Assembly: GCA_947508055.1 (NCBI GenBank)
Contig: CANNRR010000021.1
Location: 1-33,659 of the forward strand
From: Burkholderiales bacterium
GTDB taxonomy: Bacteria > Pseudomonadota > Gammaproteobacteria > Burkholderiales > Burkholderiaceae_C
DNA: 33,659 nt
Direction: 5' to 3'
Position numbers and translations under genes: made by a program. Shown piece by piece: positions 1 through 8,379 of the stretch (within the stretch, counting starts at the first letter, position 1; every line of letters starts with the position of its first letter). The notes below the pieces were generated by a model, which was not told the DNA's origin, made no database searches, and saw nothing but the letters and a program-made list of their open reading frames with translations.

Positions 1-57
1 CAGATTCTACGGAATGCATCAGCCTTAATGGCACAGGATTACCCTATATGCAGACGT

Positions 58-92
58 AAAAAAGCCCCGATTCCACAATGGAAACCAGGGCT
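58..92 (-). terminator. Intrinsic terminator downstream of tRNA-Val
   Basis: On the minus strand, AGCCCTGGTTTCCA and TGGAATCGGGGCT form a long, nearly perfect stem around a 3-nt loop. A run of six T follows at once (plus-strand A run 58-63). It begins 8 nt after the encoded CCA of the tRNA, so it ends that transcript. Confidence 0.85.
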
Positions 93-99
93 ATCCTGT

Positions 100-176
100 T
101 GGTAGGCGCGATTGGACTCGAACCAACGACCCCCACCATGTCAAGGTGGTGCTCTAACCAGCTGAGCTACGCGCCT
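100..176 (-). tRNA. tRNA-Val (anticodon GAC)
   Basis: The minus strand folds as a complete 77-nt tRNA. The acceptor stem AGGCGCG pairs with CGCGCCT, followed by discriminator A and an encoded CCA. The D arm begins TAGCTCAGC, the anticodon stem-loop is CCACCTTGACATGGTGG with anticodon GAC at 140-142, and the T arm is GTTGG-TTCGAGT-CCAAT. GAC reads valine codons GUC and GUU. The gene stands alone with its own promoter-like sequence and terminator. No integrase or direct repeat of its 3' end was noticed nearby, so there is no sign that it serves as an attachment site. Confidence 0.95.
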
Positions 177-195
177 ACAGTATTCGAGAGGCCGA

Positions 196-226
196 AGTAT
201 AGCAGCATAGTTTGGTGCTTTGTCAC
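196..226 (-). promoter_or_regulatory. Probable sigma70 promoter of tRNA-Val
   Basis: On the minus strand a -10-like TATACT (196-201) lies about 20 nt before the tRNA 5' end. A -35-like GTGACA (221-226) sits 19 nt further upstream, a slightly long spacer. The position suits a stable-RNA promoter, but the start site is inferred. Confidence 0.45.
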
Positions 227-256
227 AGGACACCGCAATCCATGACTACGCGATAA

Positions 257-278
257 TTGACGTTTACGTAAACGTCAA
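257..278. promoter_or_regulatory. 22-bp perfect palindrome, LiuR-like operator
   Basis: The arm TTGACGTTTAC is followed immediately by its exact reverse complement GTAAACGTCAA, giving a perfect 22-bp palindrome 32 nt before the ATG of the SDR gene. It resembles the ACGT-containing palindromes described for the MerR-family regulator LiuR, which controls branched-chain amino acid and acyl-CoA degradation in proteobacteria. That fits an HSD10-type dehydrogenase downstream. The palindrome is seen directly; the identity of the regulator is inferred. Confidence 0.7.
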
Positions 279-310
279 ATCTTTTTCACAACTACTCTCA
301 AGGAATCCCC

Positions 311-1069
311 ATGGACATTTCTGGCAAGGTCTTTATCGTCACCGGTGGCGCTTCTGGCTTGGGCGAAGGCACTGCACGCATGCTCACCGCCAAGGGCGGC
401 AAGGTCGTCATTGCGGACATGCAAGTCGAAAAAGGTGGGGCTATTGCAAAGGAGCTCGGCGGCGCCTTTGTGAGGTGTGACGTGAGCCAGGAAGCTGACG
501 GACAAGCCGTTGTAGCCAAGGCAGTTTCCATGGGTAAGCTTATGGGTCTTGTTAATTGCGCTGGTATTGCACCAGCGGAAAAAACCATTGGCAAGAACGG
601 TGCTCACAGCTTGGCGGTATTCAGCAAAACCGTTACTGTGAACTTGATCGGCAGCTTCAACATGATTCGCCTGGCGGCCGATGCCATGGCCAAAAATGAT
701 CCCGAGTCAACGGGCGAGCGCGGCGCCATCATTTCCACCGCTTCGGTGGCAGCGTATGACGGTCAAATGGGGCAGGCGGCCTACGCCGCATCCAAGGGTG
801 GTGTGGTGGGCATGACCTTACCCATAGCCCGCGACCTGGCACGCAACGGCATTCGCAACATGACTATTGCACCCGGTATTTTTGGCACGCCGATGATGTT
901 TGGCATGCCCAAGGAGATACAAGATTCACTGGCCGCAGCCGTACCCTTCCCTTCCCGCCTGGGCACTCCGCAGGACTACGCTAAACTGGCCTTGCACATC
1001 TTTGAGAACGATATGCTCAACGGCGAGGTCATTCGCCTTGACGGAGCCATTCGACTAGCCCCACGGTAA
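311..1069 (+). CDS. SDR-family 3-hydroxyacyl-CoA dehydrogenase (HSD10-like)
   Basis: A 252-aa short-chain dehydrogenase/reductase. The N-terminal Rossmann fold carries the cofactor motif TGGASGLG (residues 11-18), an acidic residue after the second strand (VVIADMQ) that favours NAD over NADP, and the catalytic YAASK motif with Tyr158 and Lys162. The length and the overall pattern, including VNCAGI and GIFGTPMM, match the 3-hydroxy-2-methylbutyryl-CoA / 3-hydroxyacyl-CoA dehydrogenase type II group. That group oxidises 3-hydroxyacyl-CoA in isoleucine and fatty-acid breakdown in the cytoplasm. The ATG at 311 has an AAGGA ribosome site 7 nt upstream. A perfect palindrome in the promoter suggests control by a LiuR-type regulator. 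The gene is monocistronic, ending at an intrinsic terminator. Substrate preference within the acyl-CoA group is not readable from sequence alone. Confidence 0.88.
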   Translation: MDISGKVFIVTGGASGLGEGTARMLTAKGGKVVIADMQVEKGGAIAKELGGAFVRCDVSQEADGQAVVAKAVSMGKLMGLVNCAGIAPAEKTIGKNGAHSLAVFSKTVTVNLIGSFNMIRLAADAMAKNDPESTGERGAIISTASVAAYDGQMGQAAYAASKGGVVGMTLPIARDLARNGIRNMTIAPGIFGTPMMFGMPKEIQDSLAAAVPFPSRLGTPQDYAKLALHIFENDMLNGEVIRLDGAIRLAPR

Positions 1070-1072
1070 ACG

Positions 1073-1104
1073 ACCCTCACCGAAAGGCGAGGGTTTCATT
1101 TTTT
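1073..1104 (+). terminator. Intrinsic terminator of the SDR gene
   Basis: ACCCTCACC and GGCGAGGGT form a 9-position stem with one A/C mismatch around a GAAA tetraloop, directly followed by TTCATTTTTT. It starts 4 nt after the SDR stop codon. Confidence 0.85.
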
Positions 1105-1292
1105 ATCTGGCTTAACGCAGTTGCTGCTCGAACGTGAATTGCATTCGCTAGTGACGCCAGTGATACCTTGTTTTGCGTCGTTTGCAATGCGTTGTAAATG
1201 GGTTTTTACCAGCGCACTCAGTTTAAGTCGCAACCGACCCCCCACAGGGGACTGTAAAAGCAACGCGGACTCTTACACATACCCCAACCAGC

Positions 1293-2129
1293 TCAACGAC
1301 CGACTGTACGCTGTTCCGAGCGCGCCAGCGTCCACAGCAGACCGACCCCGACGGAGGTACCCGTGGTTTGCTGGATCAGCGGGCTGGCCTTGCTGGTCGC
1401 GCCCTCCATCAGCTCGTGACGCACAAAGCCATACACGCGCACATCGGGCGTAAGGCTTTTTGCCAGTCGCAGCCCCAGACGAGTCGTTATCAAACCCGCC
1501 TGGGCATCAAACGCGGGGCGTGTAGCGGTGGCATAAGGCGTTGAAACGCCAAAAAAATAGTTGTTGAGATCTTTGTCACCAAAGAAAAGACTGGCCGTCG
1601 CAGACAAGCTCCAGCCGCTGCCCACGTCGCGCACTTCCAGCCCCAACTCCGGCTCAAACGCATAGCCCTGCTGGCGAACGCCATTGTTGAACTCAAGCAC
1701 AGCACGCATCGGCACCTCCAACCGCACCCGTGTGCCCGGTGCGGGCCTAGCCAGCGTGAACTTAACCCTGGGGCCAAACTCGACCAGCGTGCCCAGGTCG
1801 CTCATGCCTTTGCGTACGGTGAGGTCATCGGAGCTGGCAGGCAACGAAGCAGAGAAGCCCAGGTCCAGCTCGATGTCGTCGCTGCTGAACAAACGCGCGC
1901 CCACGTCGCCGCGCTCCACGCGGAACACCTCACCCCGGTAGACGAATATGGGTAACGCCAAAGAGCGCGATGCGCGGTCTGATGAGCCCGGGTAGGCCGG
2001 TGTGGTGACCGTACCGGCAAACACACCAAGCTCCCACAAGGGCAGTAGTGCGGACTGGGCCTGAGCAGCCGTCGAGACGACCGTCGCCAAGACCATAGTG
2101 GACACCCACTGTGCAAACTGTTTACTCAT
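1293..2129 (-). CDS. MipA/OmpV family outer-membrane protein
   Basis: 278 aa with a clear signal peptide (MSKQFAQWVSTMVLATVVSTAAQAQ, cleavage probably after AQA). The mature part is rich in alternating beta-strand segments with family-typical patterns: PAYPGSSD near the N-terminus, FSSDDIELDLGFSASLP, and a terminal strand GVGLLWTL. MipA/OmpV proteins are outer-membrane barrels, some described as scaffolds for murein enzymes or as porin-like proteins. The ATG is preceded by AGGA at good spacing. The gene begins 29 nt after malQ on the same strand, so it may be the last gene of the glgP-malQ unit and could serve glucan entry or envelope adaptation; that link is inference. The final ten or so residues after the last strand are atypical for a barrel end, which usually closes on an aromatic residue. 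Confidence 0.82.
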   Translation of the reverse strand: MSKQFAQWVSTMVLATVVSTAAQAQSALLPLWELGVFAGTVTTPAYPGSSDRASRSLALPIFVYRGEVFRVERGDVGARLFSSDDIELDLGFSASLPASSDDLTVRKGMSDLGTLVEFGPRVKFTLARPAPGTRVRLEVPMRAVLEFNNGVRQQGYAFEPELGLEVRDVGSGWSLSATASLFFGDKDLNNYFFGVSTPYATATRPAFDAQAGLITTRLGLRLAKSLTPDVRVYGFVRHELMEGATSKASPLIQQTTGTSVGVGLLWTLARSEQRTVGR

Positions 2130-2158
2130 TTCGATCCTATGTGCATTGGTGATTGTCG

Positions 2159-3667
2159 CTACCGCTTGTCGTTGCTTCCGTCACGTCCATAGACGCGGCA
2201 CAGGTGGGCCAGGCGGATGGCGTGCTCGGGCAGCACTTGCGGCCAGTCAAAGCGCCACTCCCAGTAGCCCTCACACCTGCCGGGGAAGTTCATGCGGTGC
2301 TCGGTCCCCAGGCCCAAAATATCCTGCATAGGGTGGATGGCGGTGTCCGCCACGCTGGCGCAAGACGCGCGAATCAGGTCCCAATGAATGTCGCTGCCAT
2401 CCACGGCGAGGTAGTCACGCAAGTACTGGCGCTCTTTCTCCAACGCTGATTTCCACCAACCCCGACTGGTGTCGTTGTCGTGCGTGCCGGTGTAGACCAC
2501 AGTGTCGTTCTGGTGGTGGTGCGGCAAAAAAGTATTGGTGCTATCGCCACCAAAGGCAAACTGCAGGATGCGCATACCGGGGAAGGCAAACCGGCGTCTC
2601 AAGGCCTCCACATCCGGCGTGATCTCGCCCAGGTCTTCGGCAATGATGGCCAACGGCCCCAGAGCCGCGTGAATGGCATCAAACAGCGGCGCACCGGGGC
2701 CGGGCAACCACTGGCCTTTCATGGCGGTGGGCTCGCTGGCGGGCACTTCCCAGTAGCTGGCAAAACCCCGAAAGTGGTCGATGCGCACAATATCGACCAA
2801 CTCGAACGTGCGTTTGATGCGCTCTATCCACCACGCGTAACCTTCACTGGCGTGCGCACTCCACAGGTACATGGGGTTGCCCCAGCGTTGGCCTGTTTCG
2901 CTGAAATAGTCGGGCGGCACACCAGCCACCACGCGTGGGTGGCCATCGGGGTTGAGATCGAACAGGTCCTGGCGCGCCCACACTTCGGCGCTTTGGTAGG
3001 CAATAAAAATGGGCGCGTCACCCACGATCTGGATGCCGCGCTGGTTGGCATAGGCACGCAGCTTGAGCCACTGGGTGAAGAAGCGCCACTGGCAAAATTT
3101 CCAGAACGCAATACGCAGGGCGTGCTCTGCACGGGCTGCGTCCATAGCGGCCGGTGTGCGCTGGGCCAAGCCACCCTCCCACTCGCACCAATCTTTCCAA
3201 TGGAAATGCTCGGCCAGCGACATGAACAGAGCGTAGTTGTCGAGCCAGTCAATATTGGCTTCACAGAACGCGGCGAATTCCGTCAGGCTCTGGGGTTTGG
3301 CGTCTTGCGCAAAGGCGCGTGCCGCACGCGACAGACGCTCCATACGCCAAGGCCACACGGCTGCAAAATTTTGACGCTCGATCTCAAAGCCGACATCGGG
3401 CGTCAAGTCGCCGAGCGACAACCAGCCGTGTTGAAGCAGGTCATCCATATCGATCAGCAGAAGGTTACCGGCAAACGCGGAACTGCTCATGTAAGGCGAA
3501 TTCCCCGGGCCAATTCCGCTTAGCGGCAGGATTTGCCACAGTTTCTGGCCGGCGCTTTGCAGCCAGTCCACGAAATGGTAGGCCGCTGAGCCCAGGTCGC
3601 CACTGCCGTGCGGGCCGGGCAAGGATGTGGGGTGCAGCAGCACGCCGCTATTGCGTGGAAACTTCAT
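2159..3667 (-). CDS. malQ: 4-alpha-glucanotransferase (amylomaltase)
   Basis: 502 aa, GH77. MalQ disproportionates maltooligosaccharides in the cytoplasm, moving glucan chains from one oligomer to another and releasing glucose. Visible family marks are the N-terminus SGVLLHPTSLPGPHG, the nucleophile region VDIVRIDHFRGF (Asp297), the acid/base region IIAEDLGEI (Glu344) and the third carboxylate in GTHDNDT. The length is that of the short Thermus/plant DPE1 type, not the roughly 690-aa enterobacterial type. It starts 16 nt after the glgP stop with no obvious Shine-Dalgarno, so translation is probably coupled. With the neighbouring phosphorylase and glucokinases it completes the MalQ-MalP-Glk route from maltodextrin to hexose phosphates. 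Confidence 0.96.
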   Translation of the reverse strand: MKFPRNSGVLLHPTSLPGPHGSGDLGSAAYHFVDWLQSAGQKLWQILPLSGIGPGNSPYMSSSAFAGNLLLIDMDDLLQHGWLSLGDLTPDVGFEIERQNFAAVWPWRMERLSRAARAFAQDAKPQSLTEFAAFCEANIDWLDNYALFMSLAEHFHWKDWCEWEGGLAQRTPAAMDAARAEHALRIAFWKFCQWRFFTQWLKLRAYANQRGIQIVGDAPIFIAYQSAEVWARQDLFDLNPDGHPRVVAGVPPDYFSETGQRWGNPMYLWSAHASEGYAWWIERIKRTFELVDIVRIDHFRGFASYWEVPASEPTAMKGQWLPGPGAPLFDAIHAALGPLAIIAEDLGEITPDVEALRRRFAFPGMRILQFAFGGDSTNTFLPHHHQNDTVVYTGTHDNDTSRGWWKSALEKERQYLRDYLAVDGSDIHWDLIRASCASVADTAIHPMQDILGLGTEHRMNFPGRCEGYWEWRFDWPQVLPEHAIRLAHLCRVYGRDGSNDKR

Positions 3668-3683
3668 GTCAATGGTATGTCAA

Positions 3684-6164
3684 TTAAGCAGGTGCAGTGG
3701 CCGGATTGAAGGAAGGAACCACGTTCCAGATACCTCGAGCATACTGTGCGATGGTGTGGTCGGAAGAAAAGACCCCCATGGCCGCTACGTTGGCAATGGC
3801 GCAGCGGGTCCAGTCCTCAGGGCGGCGGTACAGCGCATCCACCCGCAAGTGGGCGGCAACGTAACTGGCGTGGTCGGCCAGCAGAAAGTAACGGTCCTTG
3901 TGTCCGAGCAAGCTGTCCACCAGGTCTTGATAGCGGCCTGGTTCATCGGGCGAGAAAGCGCCACTCGAAATGGCGTCGAGCACGGCGCCCAGACCCGGGT
4001 TGTTTTGCAACACGGTTTGACTGTTGTAACCTGCTGATTCCCAAGCGGCCACTTCAGGTGTTTTGAGGCCGAAGATGAAGATGTTGTCATCGCCCACGGC
4101 CTGACGAATTTCGATATTGGCGCCATCATCAGTGCCGATAGTTAGTGCGCCGTTCATCGACAGCTTCATGTTGCCCGTGCCTGAGGCTTCGGTGCCGGCA
4201 GTGGATATCTGTTCGGACAAATCGGCGCCGGGCATGATGACCTCGGCCACCGACACGCCGTAGTTGGGGATAAACACCACCTTTAATTTTCCGTCGATGC
4301 GTGCATCGTTGTTTACCACCTGCCCCACGTCGTGGATCAGGCGGATGATGCTTTTGGCCGTACGGTAGCTCGACGCCGCCTTGCCCGCAAAGATGACCGT
4401 TCGCGGCTGCCAGTCGGCATCCGGCTGGACAAGCATGGACTGATAGCGGGTGATGACGTGCAGCACGTTGAGCAACTGCCGTTTGTACTCATGGATGCGC
4501 TTGACCTGCACATCAAACAGGCTGGTGGGATCGACAATGATGCCTGTGGTCTTGGCAATATAGGACGCCAGGCGCGTCTTGTTGGCGGCTTTGATCGCGC
4601 TGAAGGCTGTCCGAAAATCGACATCCGATGCGAGCGGTGCAATGTGTTTGAGCTCCATCAGGTCACTGCGCCAGCGCTTGCCGATGTGCGTATCCAGCAG
4701 GCCCGCCAAACCGGGATTGCACTGGGCCAGCCATCGGCGGGGCGTCACACCATTGGTAACGTTGACAAAGCGATCCGGCCATAAGGTGGCAAAGTCAGCA
4801 AACAGGGTCTCCACAAGCAAATCAGAGTGCAAGGCCGACACGCCATTGACCCGGTGGCTGCCCACGATGGAAAGGTTTGCCATGCGCACACGGCGCTCGC
4901 CCGACTCATCAATCAACGACAGACGTGACAGGAAGGCCTGGTCATACGGCCTGCAGGCGGATGCAAGCAGCAAAAAATCGTGGTTGATGCGATAAATGAT
5001 TTCCAGGTGGCGCGGCAACAGACGCTGCATCAATGCCACTGGCCACGTCTCAAGCGCTTCTGGCATGAGGGTGTGGTTGGTATACGAAAAGGTACCCTGA
5101 CAAAGACTCCACGCCGTGTCCCACTCCAGGCCGTGCTCGTCGCACAACAATCGCATCAGTTCGGCCACGCTCACAGCCGGGTGTGTGTCGTTCAAGTGAA
5201 TAGAAACCTTCTCGGGAAAATTGAGCAGGGTCTCGTTTTCACCCAGGTGGCGCTGCACCAGATCTTGCATGGCAGCGCTGACCAGAAAGTATTCCTGCTT
5301 GAGGCGCAACTCGCGACCGGCCTCGGTACTGTCGTTGGGGTATAGCACCCAGGAAATGCTTTCACACTGGTTTTTATAGGCCGCAGCGGCGGCAATATCT
5401 CCATCGTTAAAGGCCTGCAAGTCCAATGCCTGCGGTGCCAGCGCCTTCCAAAGTCGCAGCGTGCTGACACGGTCGGTGCCATGGCCTGGCACGACCATGT
5501 CATGAGCGCGTGCCATAACAGTGCTGCCATTGGCCCAGACCGACTTGCCATCCACATGCTCTACCGTACCGCCCAGACGCACGATGTAGGTGGCATCTTG
5601 ACGGGGAAACTCCCACGGCGTGCCGCCGACGAGCCAGGCATCGGGTCCTTCGGTCTGGGCACCCTGCTCCAACCGCTGCGCGAACATACCAAACTCGTAA
5701 CGCAAACCGTACCCAAACGACGGCAAACCCAGCGTAGCCATGGAATCCAGGAAACACGCTGCAAGCCGACCAAGACCACCATTGCCCAGCGCCGCGTCAG
5801 GCTCGTGCGCCATGGTGTCCTCCAGCGTGTGCGCATGGGCCTGCAGCGCCTGGGCTGCCGGGCCGGTCAGGTTCAGTGCATCCAAGGCATTGGACAACGA
5901 ACGCCCCATCAGGAACTCCATGGACAGGTAGTACACGCGCTTGGGCTTGGCAGCAGTATCGTGCGCATGCGTGGCGGCCCAGCGACTGGCGAGTTGATCC
6001 CGTGCGAAGCGCGACAGCGTCTGCATCTGCTCATGAAGGCTGCTCGATGGATGTGTGGATGCCATTTTTTGACTCAACTGCGCATCCACCGCATGCAACG
6101 CACGTGCGGTCATCTCGCGTGAGGGCTGAAAAGATGGCTCGGCCCGATCAGTGGCATATGTCAT
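3684..6164 (-). CDS. glgP: Glycogen/maltodextrin phosphorylase
   Basis: 826 aa, GT35. It phosphorolyses alpha-1,4-glucans to glucose-1-phosphate. The pyridoxal-phosphate site EASGTGNMKLSMNG is intact with Lys667 as the Schiff-base lysine. The typical YYLSMEFLMGRSL, ALGNGGLGRLAACFLDS and RIHEYKRQLLN blocks are all present, and the length is normal. The ATG at 6164 has GGAG 7 nt upstream. Functionally it could be called malP, since the neighbours are maltodextrin genes (malQ 16 nt downstream, glucokinases upstream) and no glycogen synthesis genes are visible. The 230-bp upstream region is AT-rich and holds two HexR-like 15-mers, so this gene probably has its own regulated promoter rather than depending on the glk transcript. 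Confidence 0.96.
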   Translation of the reverse strand: MTYATDRAEPSFQPSREMTARALHAVDAQLSQKMASTHPSSSLHEQMQTLSRFARDQLASRWAATHAHDTAAKPKRVYYLSMEFLMGRSLSNALDALNLTGPAAQALQAHAHTLEDTMAHEPDAALGNGGLGRLAACFLDSMATLGLPSFGYGLRYEFGMFAQRLEQGAQTEGPDAWLVGGTPWEFPRQDATYIVRLGGTVEHVDGKSVWANGSTVMARAHDMVVPGHGTDRVSTLRLWKALAPQALDLQAFNDGDIAAAAAYKNQCESISWVLYPNDSTEAGRELRLKQEYFLVSAAMQDLVQRHLGENETLLNFPEKVSIHLNDTHPAVSVAELMRLLCDEHGLEWDTAWSLCQGTFSYTNHTLMPEALETWPVALMQRLLPRHLEIIYRINHDFLLLASACRPYDQAFLSRLSLIDESGERRVRMANLSIVGSHRVNGVSALHSDLLVETLFADFATLWPDRFVNVTNGVTPRRWLAQCNPGLAGLLDTHIGKRWRSDLMELKHIAPLASDVDFRTAFSAIKAANKTRLASYIAKTTGIIVDPTSLFDVQVKRIHEYKRQLLNVLHVITRYQSMLVQPDADWQPRTVIFAGKAASSYRTAKSIIRLIHDVGQVVNNDARIDGKLKVVFIPNYGVSVAEVIMPGADLSEQISTAGTEASGTGNMKLSMNGALTIGTDDGANIEIRQAVGDDNIFIFGLKTPEVAAWESAGYNSQTVLQNNPGLGAVLDAISSGAFSPDEPGRYQDLVDSLLGHKDRYFLLADHASYVAAHLRVDALYRRPEDWTRCAIANVAAMGVFSSDHTIAQYARGIWNVVPSFNPATAPA

Positions 6165-6189
6165 ACAAGTGCTCCAAAATCCAATAAAA

Positions 6190-6204
6190 TGTAGTAAAAC
6201 AACA
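6190..6204. promoter_or_regulatory. HexR-like operator candidate A (glgP promoter)
   Basis: TGTAGTAAAACAACA matches the pattern TGTARTnnnAYTACA at 11 of 12 defined positions. It lies 26 nt before the glgP start codon, in a position to block initiation. The pattern is recalled from HexR of gammaproteobacteria; binding here by the local RpiR domain is inferred. Confidence 0.5.
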
Positions 6205-6300
6205 CACTAATGTTATCACTTACGGCGCCACAAATACTGATAAAAATATCATTTCGAAAGTAATATTCGATGAATATAGACAATGAAATTCAAATAACTA

Positions 6301-6315
6301 TGTAGTTAAATTACT
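6301..6315. promoter_or_regulatory. HexR-like operator candidate B (upstream of glgP)
   Basis: TGTAGTTAAATTACT matches TGTARTnnnAYTACA at 11 of 12 positions. It sits 111 bp upstream of candidate A in the same AT-rich gap, a spacing that would allow two dimers to act together across the glgP promoter. The identity of the binding protein is inferred. Confidence 0.5.
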
Positions 6316-6394
6316 AAAAAATGAGGAAGATGCAGACATGGCTATTCCATGCGACGAGCTGAGCCCAGAGAGACAAAAAAGCGGGTTGATTGCT

Positions 6395-8314
6395 TCAGCG
6401 ACTTTGCTGGGTCAGATGCGCCAACGAGCCCGCCACACTGACACCAGGTGCCTTGCGGCGTGCACCGACACCGTGCGCCCCGGGTACAACCTCATCGAGT
6501 TCGACTGTCGCCTCGTTACCCAATGCTGGCACCGCTGCACCACGATGCAAAGTAACACCAACCACCAAGATATCCACCATCAAAAGATGCAAAATGCGAC
6601 TGATCATGGGCACCTGCGTGGCAATGTCTTCGACATGGTCGACGATCAAAGCCAAGTCTGCTTTGCGGGCTAGGGGTGACTGACTCTCGGTGATAGCAAT
6701 CACTTTGGCACCGCGCGCCTGGGCCTTTTCGGCCACTGCCAGCAACTCCGTAATGCGGCCGCTACCGCTGATGATCAGCACCACCACGCTAGGTGTCAAC
6801 AAATTGGCGGCCAAGGTCTGCAACCGCGGATCGGTATGCGCCACCGCCGACACGCCAACGCGCAAGAACTTGAATTGAGCGTCGTTAGCTACTGCACCGT
6901 AATGCCCCACGGCATAAATCTCCACCCGAATCGAATCCGCAATAAGACGCATGGCACGCTCCATGCTGTCGCGGTTCAAATGGTCACGCGCCTGCAGAAT
7001 CGCCGATGCCGTATTGCCCAACACCTTGGCACCAAGTTCCAGCATAGAGTCATCGCCGGTCACCTGGGTGTGGGTAATCGGAATGGTGCCGGTCAAGCCG
7101 GATGCCAGCCGCAGTTTAAAATCCGACAAACCTTCGCAACCCAATGAACGACAAAAACGGATCACGGTGGGTTGACTGACATCGGCAGAGCGTGCAATCG
7201 TGGCGATCGGGTCATTCAAGGCAGATCGAGGTTGAGCCAGCACGTGCAGCGCAACCCGCTGTTCGGCAGGCGACAAACTGGTCAGTGCTCGGCGAATTTG
7301 CCCCAGGATAGCTGACCCGTTGGCTCCGTCAAGCTCGCGCAATTGTGACGTCAAAATAGCCGAAGCTCCCAGCAAGGTGGCATCGACAGCGGTAATCACA
7401 AAGGTCGGAATGCCCTTCATGTAATCCGCGAATCGGCCCTTGTCTTCAAAGCGCTCGCGAAACGGGGACTGATCAAAGTACAGACCCAGACGGGGCACAA
7501 TGCCACCACCAATATAAATACCCCCAAAGGCGCCCTGACTCACCGCCAAATTGGCTGCGGCGGTTCCCAAAATGGCGCAAAAAACATCAATAGTTTCTTT
7601 GCAGAGCGCATCGCTGCCGTCCAACGCCAGACGGGTGATTTCGGGCGCATCCAAAACGTTCTCCGGCAACCCTGCGCGGTCAGTCAAGGCCCGAAATATC
7701 AGTTCGATGCCAGAGCCCGACAACAGACGCTCAAACGACACGTGCGGGTATTGGCGCCATGCATATTGGAGGATGGCAATTTCACGCTCGTCTTGCGGCG
7801 AGAAACTGGTGTGCCCACCCTCGGTACCCAGCGCAATCCAGCCATCGCCGGCAGGAATCAAACCCGAAACGCCGAGACCCGTTCCTGCGCCAATTAGTCC
7901 AACCACGCTGCGCGGAACAGCAACACCCCCACCAAACTGGTGACGCTGTTGTGCAGAAAGACCGGGTACAGACATCGCCAACGCGGTGAAGTCGTTCACG
8001 ACCACCAGGTTGTCAAAGCCCAACCGCTGGCGCATTTCCCCAATCGAAAACTTCCAGTGGTAATTGGTCATGCGCACTTCGTCACCCGCCACCGGGTTGG
8101 CAATTGCCACCGCCGCATGTTTGATGTCTCCATGCGAGACACCCAGTAGCCCCGACAGGTAAGCCGAAACGGCCGCATGAAAGTCAGGAAAATCAGCGCA
8201 ACGCAATGATGCACTTTGCTCGAACACGCGGGGCGCAACTTCGAGTGCAAACCGCGCAAACGTACCGCCAATATCGGCAATCAGGCGCGGATGGTCAAAG
8301 CGGGCTTCGGACAT
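6395..8314 (-). CDS. glk: Bifunctional glucokinase / RpiR-family transcriptional regulator
   Basis: 639 aa in two parts. Residues 1-325 are a ROK-unrelated, E. coli-type glucokinase with the phosphate loop ADIGGTFARF, the catalytic base region VVVNDFTALAM (Asp108), GAGTGLGVSGL and GTEGGHTSF; it phosphorylates glucose with ATP. Residues about 335-620 are a full RpiR regulator: a helix-turn-helix (IATIARSADVSQPTVIRFCRSLG, about 370-392) and a sugar-phosphate-binding SIS domain (EIYAVGHYGAVANDAQFKFLR to VIAITESQSPLA). The SIS half is HexR-like. This architecture is known in Burkholderiales. The ATG has AAGGG 8 nt upstream. It follows the separate glk by 65 nt. The protein can both make glucose-6-P and, through the SIS domain, sense a downstream sugar phosphate (KDPG in HexR proper), so it is the best candidate for the operators found in this locus. 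Confidence 0.95.
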   Translation of the reverse strand: MSEARFDHPRLIADIGGTFARFALEVAPRVFEQSASLRCADFPDFHAAVSAYLSGLLGVSHGDIKHAAVAIANPVAGDEVRMTNYHWKFSIGEMRQRLGFDNLVVVNDFTALAMSVPGLSAQQRHQFGGGVAVPRSVVGLIGAGTGLGVSGLIPAGDGWIALGTEGGHTSFSPQDEREIAILQYAWRQYPHVSFERLLSGSGIELIFRALTDRAGLPENVLDAPEITRLALDGSDALCKETIDVFCAILGTAAANLAVSQGAFGGIYIGGGIVPRLGLYFDQSPFRERFEDKGRFADYMKGIPTFVITAVDATLLGASAILTSQLRELDGANGSAILGQIRRALTSLSPAEQRVALHVLAQPRSALNDPIATIARSADVSQPTVIRFCRSLGCEGLSDFKLRLASGLTGTIPITHTQVTGDDSMLELGAKVLGNTASAILQARDHLNRDSMERAMRLIADSIRVEIYAVGHYGAVANDAQFKFLRVGVSAVAHTDPRLQTLAANLLTPSVVVLIISGSGRITELLAVAEKAQARGAKVIAITESQSPLARKADLALIVDHVEDIATQVPMISRILHLLMVDILVVGVTLHRGAAVPALGNEATVELDEVVPGAHGVGARRKAPGVSVAGSLAHLTQQSR

Positions 8315-8379
8315 GTCTGTTTCCCTTGATCATAGATGTGTCAAAGGCGACAGCTTAACCGGGGAAGCGAGGCGCTTTG

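Noticed and set aside
100-176. tRNA-Val as an integration site for a mobile element
   Set aside because: No integrase and no repeated tRNA 3' end were noticed in the window.
1121-1453. Plus-strand 110-aa ORF after the SDR terminator
   Set aside because: No domain, low-complexity shadow composition, and it overlaps the 3' end of the mipA-like gene in antisense.
2480-3523. Plus-strand 347-aa ORF
   Set aside because: Antisense shadow of malQ, whose catalytic motifs are all on the minus strand.
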